64,000 bases of DNA from Fulvimarina sp039652615 (GTDB taxonomy: Bacteria > Pseudomonadota > Alphaproteobacteria > Rhizobiales > Rhizobiaceae). The notes beneath the pieces were generated by a model that saw only the letters and a program-made list of their open reading frames with translations, did no database searches and was not told the DNA's origin. The translations under genes were made by a program, and so were the position numbers. Numbering within the stretch: the stretch's first letter is position 1; each line of letters begins with the position of its first letter. The DNA lies in the NCBI RefSeq assembly GCF_039652615.1, contig NZ_JBDJAC010000001.1, positions 558,001 through 622,000 on the forward strand, read 5' to 3'. Positions 1-8,946 of the stretch are shown piece by piece.

Positions 1-1299
1 ATCACGAAATCCAATATGAATTGGGCGATGCGCCTCAACACCAAAGAGCGCCAGGGATCTGTTGGTGCCGTCTCCCAGGTGCTCAATCGGGGCGATATCG
101 TCTACGTGGAGAAAACTGCGGACGGCGATGGCTGGAAGCTGCGCCAGCCGCCGGAGATCCAGGGTGGCCTCGTCGCCATGGAGCCGGGAACGGGACGGGT
201 CCGCGCCATGGTCGGCGGCTTCTCCTACGGTGAATCCGAGTTCAATCGCGCGTCTCAGGCTTATCGTCAGCCCGGCTCGTCGTTCAAGCCATTCGTCTAT
301 GCGACGGCGCTCGACAACGGCTACACGCCGGCTTCGGTGATCCTCGATGCGCCGATCTCGATGCCGGATGGCAATGGCGGCGTCTGGTCGCCGTCCAACT
401 ACGGTGGCGGCTCCGCAGGACCGTCGACCCTTCGTCTTGGCATCGAAAAGAGCCGCAACCTCATGACCGTTCGTCTCGCCCGGGACATGGGCATGAAGCT
501 CGTCGCGGAATATGCCGAGCGCTTCGGCATCTACGACAAGCTCGCGCCTTTTCTGCCGATGGCGCTCGGAGCCGGCGAGACGACGGTGCTGCGCATGGTC
601 GGCGCTTATTCGGTGCTGGCAAACGGTGGTCGCGCGATCGAGCCGACACTGATCGACCGGGTGCAGGACCGCTATGGCCGCACGATCTACAAGCACGATC
701 AGCGCTTCTGCGCCGAGTGCAATGTCGCTGGCTATTCCGGCCAGGGCGAACCGGAACTCGTCGATGAACGCGACCAGGTTCTGGATCCGATGACGGCCTA
801 TCAGATCACCTCGATGATGGAAGGCGTCGTTCAGCGGGGCACGGCAACCAAGGTCAAGGAGCTGGGCTTCCCGGTCGCCGGCAAGACCGGTACCACGAAC
901 GAGGAAAAGGACGTCTGGTTCGTCGGCTTCACGCCGGATTTGGTCGTCGGCGTCTACCTTGGCTACGACCAGCCGCGCCCGATGGGCCGTGGCGCAACAG
1001 GTGGCGGCCTTGCAGCGCCTGTCTTCATCGACTTCATGAAGAATGCGATGAAGGGCAAGACGCCCGTCGAGTTCAAGGTGCCGGAAGGCATGGAGGTTAT
1101 CGCCGTCAATCGTTCGAATGGCATGCGGGCTTCGGGTGAGGGCGCAGGCACCATCATGGAAGCCTTCAAGCCGGGAACCGGTCCAGCCGACAGCTACAGC
1201 GTGATCGGCATGGATGCGATCGCTTCCGACGTGCGCCGGGGTGTCGTTTCCGAACAGACCCGCCAGGCGATTTCGCAAGGTGCCGGCGGACTTTTCTAG
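1..1299 (+). CDS. mrcA: Penicillin-binding protein 1A, C-terminal part (truncated by window start)
   Basis: Bifunctional peptidoglycan synthase that polymerises and cross-links the wall on the periplasmic side of the inner membrane. Only the transpeptidase half is present; the frame is open from base 1, so the N-terminal membrane anchor and glycosyltransferase domain lie outside the window. The three penicillin-binding motifs are visible: SSFK with the nucleophilic Ser codon at 277-279 and Lys at 286-288, an SRN triad, and KTGTT at about 883-897. It ends in a short Gly-rich tail. A hairpin followed by TTTT lies just downstream, so the gene probably ends its own transcript before prfB. Family assignment is secure; 1A rather than another class A PBP rests on overall similarity and on prfB as neighbour. 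Confidence 0.93.
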   Translation: MTKSNMNWAMRLNTKERQGSVGAVSQVLNRGDIVYVEKTADGDGWKLRQPPEIQGGLVAMEPGTGRVRAMVGGFSYGESEFNRASQAYRQPGSSFKPFVYATALDNGYTPASVILDAPISMPDGNGGVWSPSNYGGGSAGPSTLRLGIEKSRNLMTVRLARDMGMKLVAEYAERFGIYDKLAPFLPMALGAGETTVLRMVGAYSVLANGGRAIEPTLIDRVQDRYGRTIYKHDQRFCAECNVAGYSGQGEPELVDERDQVLDPMTAYQITSMMEGVVQRGTATKVKELGFPVAGKTGTTNEEKDVWFVGFTPDLVVGVYLGYDQPRPMGRGATGGGLAAPVFIDFMKNAMKGKTPVEFKVPEGMEVIAVNRSNGMRASGEGAGTIMEAFKPGTGPADSYSVIGMDAIASDVRRGVVSEQTRQAISQGAGGLF

Positions 1300-1344
1300 A
1301 GCCTAGCCAAGGCGTTTTCGCCTCGCTATATCGAACACTCGGAC

Positions 1345-1371
1345 GAGGGCGGCGCTTGCGACCGCCCTTTT
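1345..1371 (+). terminator. Rho-independent terminator after mrcA
   Basis: GGGCGG at 1347-1352 pairs with CCGCCC at 1362-1367 across a 9-nt loop and is followed by TTTT at 1368-1371. It lies 46 bases after the PBP1A stop and before the prfB ribosome binding site, so it separates the two genes. Confidence 0.6.
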
Positions 1372-1456
1372 CCTTGAGGGCGTGCAGGACGGGAAAGGCC
1401 AGATGCGCTTTTCTCTCCCCACCCGCCACCAAACAGAGTTTACGGAGGACAGCGCC

Positions 1457-2585
1457 GTGCGCGCCGAAATCGAACACATTGTCGACGAGACCAAGCAGAC
1501 CATCGGGCTGCTGAGGAGGCATCTTTGACTGGGATCAAGCTCTCAGACGTCTCGACCATCTGAATAACAAGGCCGAAGATCCCACGATCTGGAACGACCC
1601 GGCTGAGGCTCAGGCCCTGATGCGCGAGCGTCAGAACCTGGAGACCAACATAACCGCGATTCGCGATCTCGAAAGCGCGGTCGAGGAGAACGTCGAGCTC
1701 ATCGCCATGGGCGAGGAAGAGGGCGACAGCGAGATCGTCACTGAAGCGGAAGCAACGCTCAAGGCGCTGATGACAGACGCGGCCAAGCGTCAGATCGAGA
1801 CGCTGCTTTCGGGCGAGGCAGACTCCAACGATACCTATATGGAAGTCCATTCCGGTGCCGGTGGAACGGAGAGCCAGGACTGGGCTTCGATGCTTCAGCG
1901 CATGTATATTCGCTGGGCCGAGCGGGCCAAGTTCAAGGTGGAGGTTCTGGAAGAGCAGGGCGGGGACGAAGCCGGCATCAAGTCGACGACCCTCCTGATC
2001 AAGGGACACAACGCCTATGGCTGGGCGAAGACGGAATCGGGCGTTCATCGTCTGGTCCGCATCTCGCCATACGACAGTCAGGCGCGGCGTCACACGTCCT
2101 TCGCTTCCGTCTGGGTTTATCCGGTCGTGGATGATTCCATCGATATCGAAGTCAACGAGTCGGATGTCCGCATCGATACCTATCGCGCCTCGGGTGCGGG
2201 CGGCCAGCACGTCAATACGACGGATTCGGCCGTGCGTATCACGCATCTCGCGACCGGTATCGTGGTCGCCTGTCAGCAGGAGCGCTCGCAGCACAAGAAC
2301 CGCGCAACGGCGTGGAACATGCTGAAGGCGCGGCTTTACGAGGCCGAGCTCGAACGACGGGAAGCCGAGGCGAACGCGGAAGCTGCTTCCAAGACCGATA
2401 TCGGTTGGGGCCACCAGATCCGTTCATATGTCCTCCAGCCATATCAGCTGGTGAAGGACCTTCGGACCGGGGTTGAAAGCACATCTCCACAGGATGTTCT
2501 CGACGGTGAACTCGACGATTTCATGGAAGCGGCGCTGGCGCACCGGGTCGAGGGCAAAAAGGCATCGGTCGAAGACGTGGAATAA
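1457..2585 (+). CDS. prfB: Peptide chain release factor 2, made by programmed +1 frameshift
   Basis: RF2 releases the finished peptide at UGA and UAA codons on the ribosome. Translation starts at GTG 1457, eight bases after GGAGG (1444-1448), and gives VRAEIEHIVDE up to CTT TGA at 1523-1528. Slipping +1 there continues as DWDQALRRLDHLNN into the long frame, for 375 residues, the usual RF2 length. The catalytic GGQ lies in AGGQHVNTTDSAV. The codon-recognition tripeptide SPF appears as SPY (RISPYDS), which I recall as usual in rhizobial RF2. An in-frame ATG at 1403 is open too, but GTG 1457 has the ribosome binding site and matches the family N-terminus (MRAEIE). Regulation is autogenous: low RF2 at the in-frame UGA favours the shift. 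Confidence 0.95.
1514..1529 (+). promoter_or_regulatory. prfB programmed +1 frameshift site
   Basis: An internal Shine-Dalgarno AGGAGG (1514-1519) lies three bases before CTT TGA C (1523-1529). This is the arrangement known from E. coli prfB: the slippery Leu codon, the UGA read by RF2 itself, and a following C that weakens termination. Frame 2 ends at the TGA and the RF2 body continues in frame 0, so the shift is required to make the protein. Confidence 0.95.
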
Positions 2586-2590
2586 AATGG

Positions 2591-2626
2591 TTGGGCGAGG
2601 GGGCTTCGCGCACCTCCCGCCCGCCA
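2591..2626. terminator. Imperfect hairpin between convergent prfB and M23 peptidase genes
   Basis: TTGGGCGAGGGG faces CCTCCCGCCCGCCAA around a CTTCGCG loop, giving a GC-rich imperfect stem between two convergent genes. There is no clear T run, so a terminator role is inferred from position. Confidence 0.4.
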
Positions 2627-2644
2627 AACTCCGACTGATGCCAG

Positions 2645-3967
2645 TCAGCTCAGGTCTTCGATCTTCTGGCCTGCGTGGATGAACCGCATCGGGTCGATCG
2701 CCCGTCCATGACGCCGGATTTCGTAGTGAAGATGCGGACCGGTGCTGCGTCCGGTGGACCCGACCGCGCCGAGCTGCATACCGCGTTCGATCTCATCCCC
2801 AACCTTCACATCGATGCGCGACATGTGCCCGAACCGCGTTTTCACGCCATTCCCGTGGTCGATTTCGACGAGGTTTCCGTAGCCGCCAGCGCGGCTCGCG
2901 CGAACGACTGTTCCTGCAGCGGTCGCGCGAATCGGCGAGCCCGAAGGCGCGGCGTAGTCTATGCCCGAATGGAGCGCACGGCGCCCCAGAAACGGGTCCG
3001 ACCGGATGCCAAACCGCGAAGAGAGGCGCTTCATCGACATCGGTGCGGCGAATGGCAGTTTATCGGAAACGCCGCGAAGTCCCTCGAGGCGATCAAGGGC
3101 GCTCTCCAGTTCGGCATAAGTGAGTTCGAAGCCGGCCTCTTCGGGCGCAGGCTCGTATGGACCACCAAGGGCTAGATCCAGGTGATCTTCCGGCTCGATA
3201 CCGACCGACGAAAGAACAGATGCAATTTTCGTCGATCTCTCGACGGCCTCGCTCGTCAAAACCTTCAGGTTCGCGATCTGCTGAATCTCAGCAAAGTCGA
3301 TTGCTCGACCAAACCCCGACAGATCATCTTGCGAAAGGTTGGATGTCGAATGCCTGAGCGAGGCCGTCGTCAGCGGATCGATCGGATCGGCTTCTTCGGT
3401 GTCGCGCGCATCGTCGCCGCGAAGCTCCAACTGCGGGGCGGCAGAATGGAGATCACGAGTGAAGCCGGAGGCATCGCGGGAAGAGTTTGCAGGGTCGCTT
3501 GTCGCAAGTGAGGGCCGGGGTGTTGGAACGGGCGTTCCGTAGTCAGCGAATTCCGGAAGGATGCCGTTTTCCCTTGCGCGCTCGAAGATCGGTTCGAGCC
3601 GCTCGTAGCGCTCGGCGATCATTTCCTGCTGTTTCAGCAGAACATCGACTTTTGACTCGACCACCTTCTGGGCGACGAATTGCCGGCTGGTGGCTTCGTC
3701 CAGCTTGGTGCGCAGGGTTGCAAGTCGTGTTTCGTAGGACTGGCGAAGAGCGCTCTCCGTCGGGACAGATGACGGCGAAGCGTTTTCAGGGCTGTAATAG
3801 GCTAGTCCACCGAGAAACAGAGCCATCAGCCCGCCGATGACACTGCCGCGCAGAAGATGTCGATTGTCGAGCGTGACATGGCGAACCTGTTCGCCACGAG
3901 CCATGACGAAGGTGATCGGCAGCTTCCTGCGCCCGAAACCCGGCCTTTGTCGTGACGCCGCATTCAT
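2645..3967 (-). CDS. Membrane-anchored M23 peptidoglycan DD-metallopeptidase
   Basis: Predicted zinc endopeptidase, or degenerate regulator of amidases, acting on periplasmic peptidoglycan. A single membrane segment near residues 33-50 (SVIGGLMALFLGG) anchors it. A long charged region with coiled-coil character (about 65-130) and a low-complexity linker follow. The C-terminal M23 domain (about 310-425) carries HSGID with the His/Asp zinc ligands, GYGNLVEIDHGNG, and HLHYEIR with the second ligand pair. All key metal residues seem present, so it is probably active. It stands alone, convergent to prfB. Such proteins often act in division or envelope remodelling, but nothing here shows the substrate bond. 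Confidence 0.88.
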   Translation of the reverse strand: MNAASRQRPGFGRRKLPITFVMARGEQVRHVTLDNRHLLRGSVIGGLMALFLGGLAYYSPENASPSSVPTESALRQSYETRLATLRTKLDEATSRQFVAQKVVESKVDVLLKQQEMIAERYERLEPIFERARENGILPEFADYGTPVPTPRPSLATSDPANSSRDASGFTRDLHSAAPQLELRGDDARDTEEADPIDPLTTASLRHSTSNLSQDDLSGFGRAIDFAEIQQIANLKVLTSEAVERSTKIASVLSSVGIEPEDHLDLALGGPYEPAPEEAGFELTYAELESALDRLEGLRGVSDKLPFAAPMSMKRLSSRFGIRSDPFLGRRALHSGIDYAAPSGSPIRATAAGTVVRASRAGGYGNLVEIDHGNGVKTRFGHMSRIDVKVGDEIERGMQLGAVGSTGRSTGPHLHYEIRRHGRAIDPMRFIHAGQKIEDLS

Positions 3968-4209
3968 CCGAAAAAGCGCTCCCTTGCTCTGCTTGAGCGG
4001 CGCTTCTCAAACGATGAAGAGATGTATAGCCGCCTTCGCGGCATAAGACTTCATTATCGTTAACCAAACCTTTCTCCACGGGTGGTAAGAGCGAAATAGT
4101 CAGCCTACGCCTGCGGTTTGCGGGAGTATTCGCCGTTCGCAAAATTCATGAAATCAATGGCTTGATCGACGCGCCCTGCCAGTCGGGAGACCGGCGATTT
4201 TCGCGGTCT

Positions 4210-5043
4210 CTACCGTGAGAGCGGTGAGAGAGAGCGGTAGAAGGTCGGGGTCAGACCTGCTTCGGCCCGGGCGCGGTCGTTGAAGGGCGCCTTCACCTCG
4301 CCGCGGAAGCATTCACGCACAAGTTCCTGAAACCGCCGCGCCGGATCGATCCGTTGTCTGGCGCAAAGAAAGCGGAACCACTTGGCGCCGATCGCCACGT
4401 GCTTCTTCTCGTCGCGATAGATGATTTCGAGGATGGCTGCGGTTTCCCGGTCCTGAGCTTCCTCAAGTTTGGCGATCATCGACGGCGTGACGTCCAGCCC
4501 GCGAGCTTCCAGAATCAGCGGAACGATGGCGAGCCGGGCCGACAGGTCGTGCGCGGTCGCCTCGACGGCCTGCCAGAGACCGTCGTGGGCGGGCATCGCT
4601 CCGTAATGGGAGTCAAGATCGGCGAGACGGCCCGAGAGGAGCCCGAAGTGCTTGGCCTCTTCCAGCGCAACCGTCATCCATCCGTCGAAAAAGGACCGCG
4701 GCACCGGCTGATCGGCGAACCGTGCCACGATATCGAGAGCGAGATCGATGGCGTTGAGCTCGATATGGGCAAGGGCGTGGATCAGCGTGATCCGGCCTTC
4801 CACACTGTGAACCGACCGGCGCTTGACGAAGCGCGGATGAACGAGATCCGGCTTTTCCGGGCGCCCCGGACGATCGGGCAGTTTCGGATCGTCCGGCGCA
4901 TGAAGACCGATGCGCCGCGCAAACCAGAGCCGGCAGGCAAGATTGGTCGCGCGGACCTTCTCCTCAACGTCCGCGGCGGCAAGCGCCTCGATCGACGCCC
5001 GCCGCAAAGTGCCGGGATGACGGCTCTCGCTCTCGTCCACCAT
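4210..5043 (-). CDS. DUF455 ferritin-like protein
   Basis: 277-residue all-helical protein of the DUF455 family (ferritin-like fold). Putative metal-binding residues are seen in LIHALAHIELNAIDLA (His/Glu), VALEEAKHFGLL (ExxKH) and IIYRDEKKHVAIG (ExxKH), the spacing expected for a carboxylate-bridged di-iron site in a four-helix bundle. The enzymatic role of the family is not established, and I assign none. The start ATG shares one base with the bcp stop (TGATG), so the two are translationally coupled. Pairing with a peroxiredoxin fits iron or oxidative stress handling, but that is inference. Confidence 0.82.
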   Translation of the reverse strand: MVDESESRHPGTLRRASIEALAAADVEEKVRATNLACRLWFARRIGLHAPDDPKLPDRPGRPEKPDLVHPRFVKRRSVHSVEGRITLIHALAHIELNAIDLALDIVARFADQPVPRSFFDGWMTVALEEAKHFGLLSGRLADLDSHYGAMPAHDGLWQAVEATAHDLSARLAIVPLILEARGLDVTPSMIAKLEEAQDRETAAILEIIYRDEKKHVAIGAKWFRFLCARQRIDPARRFQELVRECFRGEVKAPFNDRARAEAGLTPTFYRSLSPLSR

Positions 5044-5516
5044 CAGCCTTGAGCGTGCGCCTTGGCTGCTTCGAGAACGGCTTCAGCATGGCCCGGCACT
5101 TTCACCTTCGGCCAGAGCTTGACGATGGTTCCTTCGGCATCGGCAAGCACGGTCGTGCGCTCGACGCCCATGTACTTCTTGCCGTACATGGACTTTTCAA
5201 CCCAGACGCCACAGGCGTCGAGGAAAGCCTTCTCCTCGTCCGCCAGAAGGCGAACCGTCAGGTCGTGCTTTTCCTTGAACTTGACGTGCTTCTTCACCGG
5301 ATCGGGAGAAACGCCGATCACCGGAATGCCAAGCGCATCGAAATCGGATTTCAGCCCTGAAAACGCGATTGCCTCGTTGGTGCAGCCGGATGTGTCGTCC
5401 TTCGGATAGAAGTAGATCACGAACGGCTTGCCCTTCAAATCAGCGAGCGAGACCGTCGTTCCGGTCTCGTCCGGTAGGGAAAACTCGGGGAGGGCTGAAC
5501 CTTCGGAAAGCGACAT
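5043..5516 (-). CDS. bcp: Bcp-type thiol peroxidase (peroxiredoxin)
   Basis: Cytosolic peroxiredoxin that reduces hydrogen peroxide and organic peroxides with thioredoxin. The 157 residues cover a complete PrxQ/Bcp fold: FVIYFYPKDDTSGCTNEA holds the peroxidatic Cys with the upstream Pro/Asp and Thr/Ser context. The resolving Cys that many Bcp proteins carry five residues later is absent (CTNEAIAF). A second Cys occurs further on in FLDACGVWVEKS and may serve instead, or the enzyme may work as a 1-Cys form. It is first in a two-gene operon with the DUF455 gene. Confidence 0.92.
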   Translation of the reverse strand: MSLSEGSALPEFSLPDETGTTVSLADLKGKPFVIYFYPKDDTSGCTNEAIAFSGLKSDFDALGIPVIGVSPDPVKKHVKFKEKHDLTVRLLADEEKAFLDACGVWVEKSMYGKKYMGVERTTVLADAEGTIVKLWPKVKVPGHAEAVLEAAKAHAQG

Positions 5517-5567
5517 GGTGTTCGTCCTTCGTTGATTTTGATGTCGATGGCTGGCGACAGATCGGTT

Positions 5568-6818
5568 TCAGATCGGTTTTACCAGCACATGCTTCTTGCG
5601 GCCGACGGAGAGTTTGATCGCGCCATCGCGGGTCATCTCCTGATCGATCTGCATGCGTTCATCCGTTACCGGTTCGTCGTTCACCCTCACGGCACCGCCC
5701 TTCACGTGGCGGCGTGCTTCGCCGTTCGAGCCGGCAAGGCCGGCTGATACGAGGATGCTGAGGAGCCCGGTGCCCGCTTCCAGTTCCGCGCTCGGCACGC
5801 CGACCGATGGCAGGCTTTCGGCTGCAACGCCTTCCTCGAAGGTCTGCCGCGCGGTCTCGGCTGCAATATCGGCGGCCTCGCGGCCGTGCAGCATGGCTGT
5901 CACTTCCGTTGCGAGCGTCTTCTTCGCATCGTTGATTTCCGAGCCTCCAAGGCTCGCGAGCCGTGCGATCTCGTCCATCGGCAGAACAGTGTAGAGCTTC
6001 AGGAAACGCTCGACATCGGCATCCTCGGTGTTCCGCCAGAACTGCCAGAAGTCGTAGGGGCTCTTCATGTCCGGGTTCAGCCAGACGGCACCATCGGCGG
6101 TCTTTCCCATCTTCGCGCCTGACGATGTGGTCAGAAGCGGCGACGTCAACGCGAAGAGTTCTGCGCCTTCCATCCGGCGCCCGAGGTCGATGCCGTTGAC
6201 GATGTTGCCCCACTGGTCCGAGCCGCCCATCTGCAAGCGGCATCCATAGCGCTTGTTGAGTTCGACGAAATCATAGGCCTGCAGGATCATGTAGTTGAAT
6301 TCGAGGAAGGACAGCGACTGCTCGCGATCGAGCCGCAACTTCACCGAATCGAAGGAGAGCATACGGTTGACCGAGAAGTGGCGGCCGACATCGCGGAGAA
6401 ATTCGATGTAATTGATGTCGAGCAGCCAGTCGGCATTGTTCACCATCATCCCGTCGGTCGGGCCGTCACCGAGCGTGATATAGTTCTCGAACCCGCGCCG
6501 GATGCCGGCGAGGTTCTCAGCGATGATTTCGCGCGTGTTGAGCTTGCGCGCCTCGTCCTTGAACGAGGGGTCGCCGATCATGCCGGTTCCACCGCCCATC
6601 AAGGCGATCGGCTTGTGACCGGTCTTCTGCATCCAGTGCAGCATCATGATCTGCATCAGAGAGCCGACATGGAGGCTCTTGGCGGTTGGATCGAACCCGA
6701 TATAGCCGGTGACGGTCTCGGTCCGGAACAGATCGTCGAGACGCGTGTCGTCCGATGTCTGATGGATAAATCCGCGCTCGCTCAGCGCATGGAGAAAATC
6801 TGACCGAAATCCGCTCAT
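5568..6818 (-). CDS. tyrS: Tyrosyl-tRNA synthetase
   Basis: Class I aminoacyl-tRNA synthetase that charges tRNA-Tyr with tyrosine in the cytosol. The HIGH signature appears as HVGS (KSLHVGSLMQI), KMSKS as KMGKT (SSGAKMGKTADG), and the C-terminal S4-like RNA-binding domain ends in VGRKKHVLVKPI. The chosen ATG at 6818 (MSGFRSDFL) is preceded by AAGG at suitable spacing. An upstream in-frame ATG at 6854 would add 12 residues unlike the family. 416 residues is the normal length for this subtype. It is transcribed divergently from anmK. Confidence 0.96.
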   Translation of the reverse strand: MSGFRSDFLHALSERGFIHQTSDDTRLDDLFRTETVTGYIGFDPTAKSLHVGSLMQIMMLHWMQKTGHKPIALMGGGTGMIGDPSFKDEARKLNTREIIAENLAGIRRGFENYITLGDGPTDGMMVNNADWLLDINYIEFLRDVGRHFSVNRMLSFDSVKLRLDREQSLSFLEFNYMILQAYDFVELNKRYGCRLQMGGSDQWGNIVNGIDLGRRMEGAELFALTSPLLTTSSGAKMGKTADGAVWLNPDMKSPYDFWQFWRNTEDADVERFLKLYTVLPMDEIARLASLGGSEINDAKKTLATEVTAMLHGREAADIAAETARQTFEEGVAAESLPSVGVPSAELEAGTGLLSILVSAGLAGSNGEARRHVKGGAVRVNDEPVTDERMQIDQEMTRDGAIKLSVGRKKHVLVKPI

Positions 6819-6906
6819 ATTATCATGCCTTGGATTGCTGGCCGGCCCTTGCAATGGATACGCCGGCTGATGAAGGCTCGTTTATCAGCCTTCCAGCTGA
6901 ATTCCA

Positions 6907-8073
6907 GTGGCGGAGAGGAATTTGACGGTAACGGACAAGAGCATTTATCGCGCGATCGGCCTGATGAGCGGCACATCGCTTGATGGCATCGACGTCGCGC
7001 TGATCGAGACGGACGGCGAGCTTGAGGTGAAACGCGGTCCCGCGAGGACCTATGAATTCGACCACGCAATGCGCCTTCGCCTGGAGGAGGCGCTTCAGAT
7101 GGGCAAGGCTTTGGTTAAGCGAACCGATCGCACGGACGCTCTCGCGGAGATCGAGATCGCTTTGACGGATCGGCATGCCGATGTCGTGCGCCGCTTTGCG
7201 TCGGAGCTCGGCATCGAGGTTTCCGAGATCGATCTTGTCGGATTTCATGGACAGACCGTGCTGCATCGGCCCGAAGAAGGCGTCACCGTTCAGATCGGCG
7301 ACGGCGAGCGGCTTTCGAAGGCCCTCTGTGTGCCCGTCGTTTGGGATATGCGGGCCGAGGACATGAAAAAGGGCGGACAGGGCGCGCCGCTCGTTCCGGC
7401 CTATCATCGCGCGCTCACGTCCAATCTGCCTCCGGAGTTCGACGCTCGCCCGGTTGCGTACGTCAATATCGGTGGCATCTCGAACATCACCTATATCGAT
7501 GGCGATGCTGATCCGATCGCCTTCGATTGCGGTCCGGGCAATGCGCTGATCGATCAGTGGCTTCAGCGAGAGGCCGGAATTCCCTATGACCAGAATGGTC
7601 GGATCGCGAGCGAAGGTGGCGTGATCGGGAATCTCTCTGCGCGCTATCTCTCTTCAGGCTTCTTCTCAAGAAAGGCGCCCAAGTCTCTGGACAGGTTCGA
7701 TTTTCCTGTTCCGCAACCTGAGGACGGCGAGCTCTCCGATGTCGCGCGCACGCTCTGCTACGTGACCGCGCAAGCGATTGCCGCCGCGCGTGAGCATTTG
7801 CCTGAAATGCCGAAGCTCTGGATCGTCGCTGGCGGCGGTCGGCGCCATCCCTCGATCATGTCCGATCTCACCGACGCGGTCGGCGAAGAGGCGGATGTGG
7901 TTCTGGCGGAGGATTGCGGGTTCGACGGCGATGCGATGGAGGCCGAAGCCTGGGCCTATCTCGCGGTGCGCTCGCTCAAGGGCCTGCCGCTCACCTTTCC
8001 AACGACAACGAATTGCCGTGAAGCGGTGAGCGGAGGTGTTATTTCACGGCCGCCGGAGCAGCAGAGAGATTAG
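6907..8073 (+). CDS. anmK: Anhydro-N-acetylmuramic acid kinase
   Basis: Cytosolic enzyme of peptidoglycan recycling that hydrolyses the anhydro bond and phosphorylates 1,6-anhydroMurNAc to MurNAc-6-phosphate. The phosphate-binding GLMSGTSLDGID motif is close to the N-terminus; GFHGQTVLHRP, NIGGISNIT and a central FDCGPGNALID follow as in the family, and the C-terminus holds WIVAGGGRRHP. The total of 388 residues is typical. The start is uncertain: GTG 6907 has no clear ribosome binding site and a TTG at 6922 sits too close to GGAGAGG. The gene converges with the hydrolase gene, and the stops overlap. Confidence 0.93.
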   Translation: MAERNLTVTDKSIYRAIGLMSGTSLDGIDVALIETDGELEVKRGPARTYEFDHAMRLRLEEALQMGKALVKRTDRTDALAEIEIALTDRHADVVRRFASELGIEVSEIDLVGFHGQTVLHRPEEGVTVQIGDGERLSKALCVPVVWDMRAEDMKKGGQGAPLVPAYHRALTSNLPPEFDARPVAYVNIGGISNITYIDGDADPIAFDCGPGNALIDQWLQREAGIPYDQNGRIASEGGVIGNLSARYLSSGFFSRKAPKSLDRFDFPVPQPEDGELSDVARTLCYVTAQAIAAAREHLPEMPKLWIVAGGGRRHPSIMSDLTDAVGEEADVVLAEDCGFDGDAMEAEAWAYLAVRSLKGLPLTFPTTTNCREAVSGGVISRPPEQQRD

Positions 8074-8744
8074 CGCAGCCGCTTCAGCTTCGGGTCCGAC
8101 AGTTCGCCGGCGAGGCGCTGGTCGAGATAGTCCGAACAGTTGGCAAGCAGGGCGTCCGTCTGATCCTGGAAGAAGTGGTTCGCACCTTCCATGATTTTTT
8201 GGGTGATGACGATGCCCTTTTGCGTCTTCAGTTTGTCGACGAGCACCTGCACATCCTTGGGCGGCGCGACCCGGTCGCGATCGCCGTGGATAATGAGACC
8301 CGACGACGGGCAGGGCGCCAGAAACGAGAAGTCGTATGTGTTCGGCTGGGGCGCGATCGAGAAAAAGCCCTCGATCTCCGGCCGACGCATCAGCAGCTGC
8401 ATTCCGATCCACGCGCCGAACGAATAGCCCGCGACCCAGGTTTCCTTCGAATCCGGATGAATGCTCTGGATCCAGTCCAGCGCGGATGCAGCATCCGAAA
8501 GTTCCCCGGACCCGTGATCGAATTCGCCCTGGCTCCGTCCGATGCCGCGAAAATTAAAGCGCAGCGTCGTGAAACCGCGTTCTACGAACATATAGAACAG
8601 CTGATAGACAATCTGGTTGTTCATGGTTCCGCCGAAACGCGGGTGCGGGTGGAGGACGATCGCGATGGGCGCGTTCTTTTCCTTCGCCGGCTGATAGCGG
8701 CCTTCGAGGCGCCCAGCGGGTCCCGTGAAAATGACTTCGGGCAT
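8070..8744 (-). CDS. Alpha/beta hydrolase
   Basis: Small cytosolic serine hydrolase (224 residues from ATG 8744) of the dienelactone-hydrolase/YpfH-like type. GYSFGAW supplies the nucleophile elbow, HGDRDRVAPP the acidic residue and GANHFF the catalytic His. HPHPRFGGTMNNQIV near the N-terminus is characteristic of this subgroup. The upstream ATG-like codon at 8816 would add 24 non-family residues; ATG 8744 has GGAACGGAG just before it. The substrate is unknown. It lies divergently next to the Fe-S cluster and shares that promoter region, but a functional tie is not shown. Confidence 0.85.
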   Translation of the reverse strand: MPEVIFTGPAGRLEGRYQPAKEKNAPIAIVLHPHPRFGGTMNNQIVYQLFYMFVERGFTTLRFNFRGIGRSQGEFDHGSGELSDAASALDWIQSIHPDSKETWVAGYSFGAWIGMQLLMRRPEIEGFFSIAPQPNTYDFSFLAPCPSSGLIIHGDRDRVAPPKDVQVLVDKLKTQKGIVITQKIMEGANHFFQDQTDALLANCSDYLDQRLAGELSDPKLKRLR

Positions 8745-8825
8745 TCGGCTCCGTTCCGAGATCGTGTCACAGCCCCAAATCACGGACGCGGCTTGACGCG
8801 CCGACTGGGGCTTCATAGTTTCCAG

Positions 8826-8842
8826 TTTAGAGCAATTCCAAA
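8826..8842. promoter_or_regulatory. Candidate Irr/ICE iron-control box upstream of the suf cluster
   Basis: TTTAGAGCAATTCCAAA matches the published Rhizobiales iron control element (TTTAGAA-N3-TTCTAAA) at 12 of 14 defined positions, as an imperfect palindrome between the divergent hydrolase and cysteine desulfurase genes. Irr binds such boxes and controls Fe-S and haem genes in these bacteria. The match was made by eye with no genome-wide background. Confidence 0.45.
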
Positions 8843-8946
8843 CTACTGAATGGCTTAGGCTTATCTAGTCTGTTAGGGATCGGTTTTTCAAGGAATTTGC
8901 GCACCGGCCGAATTATTCGCCGGATGCGGTGGACGACAGGGAGCTC

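Noticed and set aside
1440..2414. 324-codon open frame antisense to prfB
   Set aside because: Shadow of a conserved gene in GC-rich DNA; no family features or start signal.
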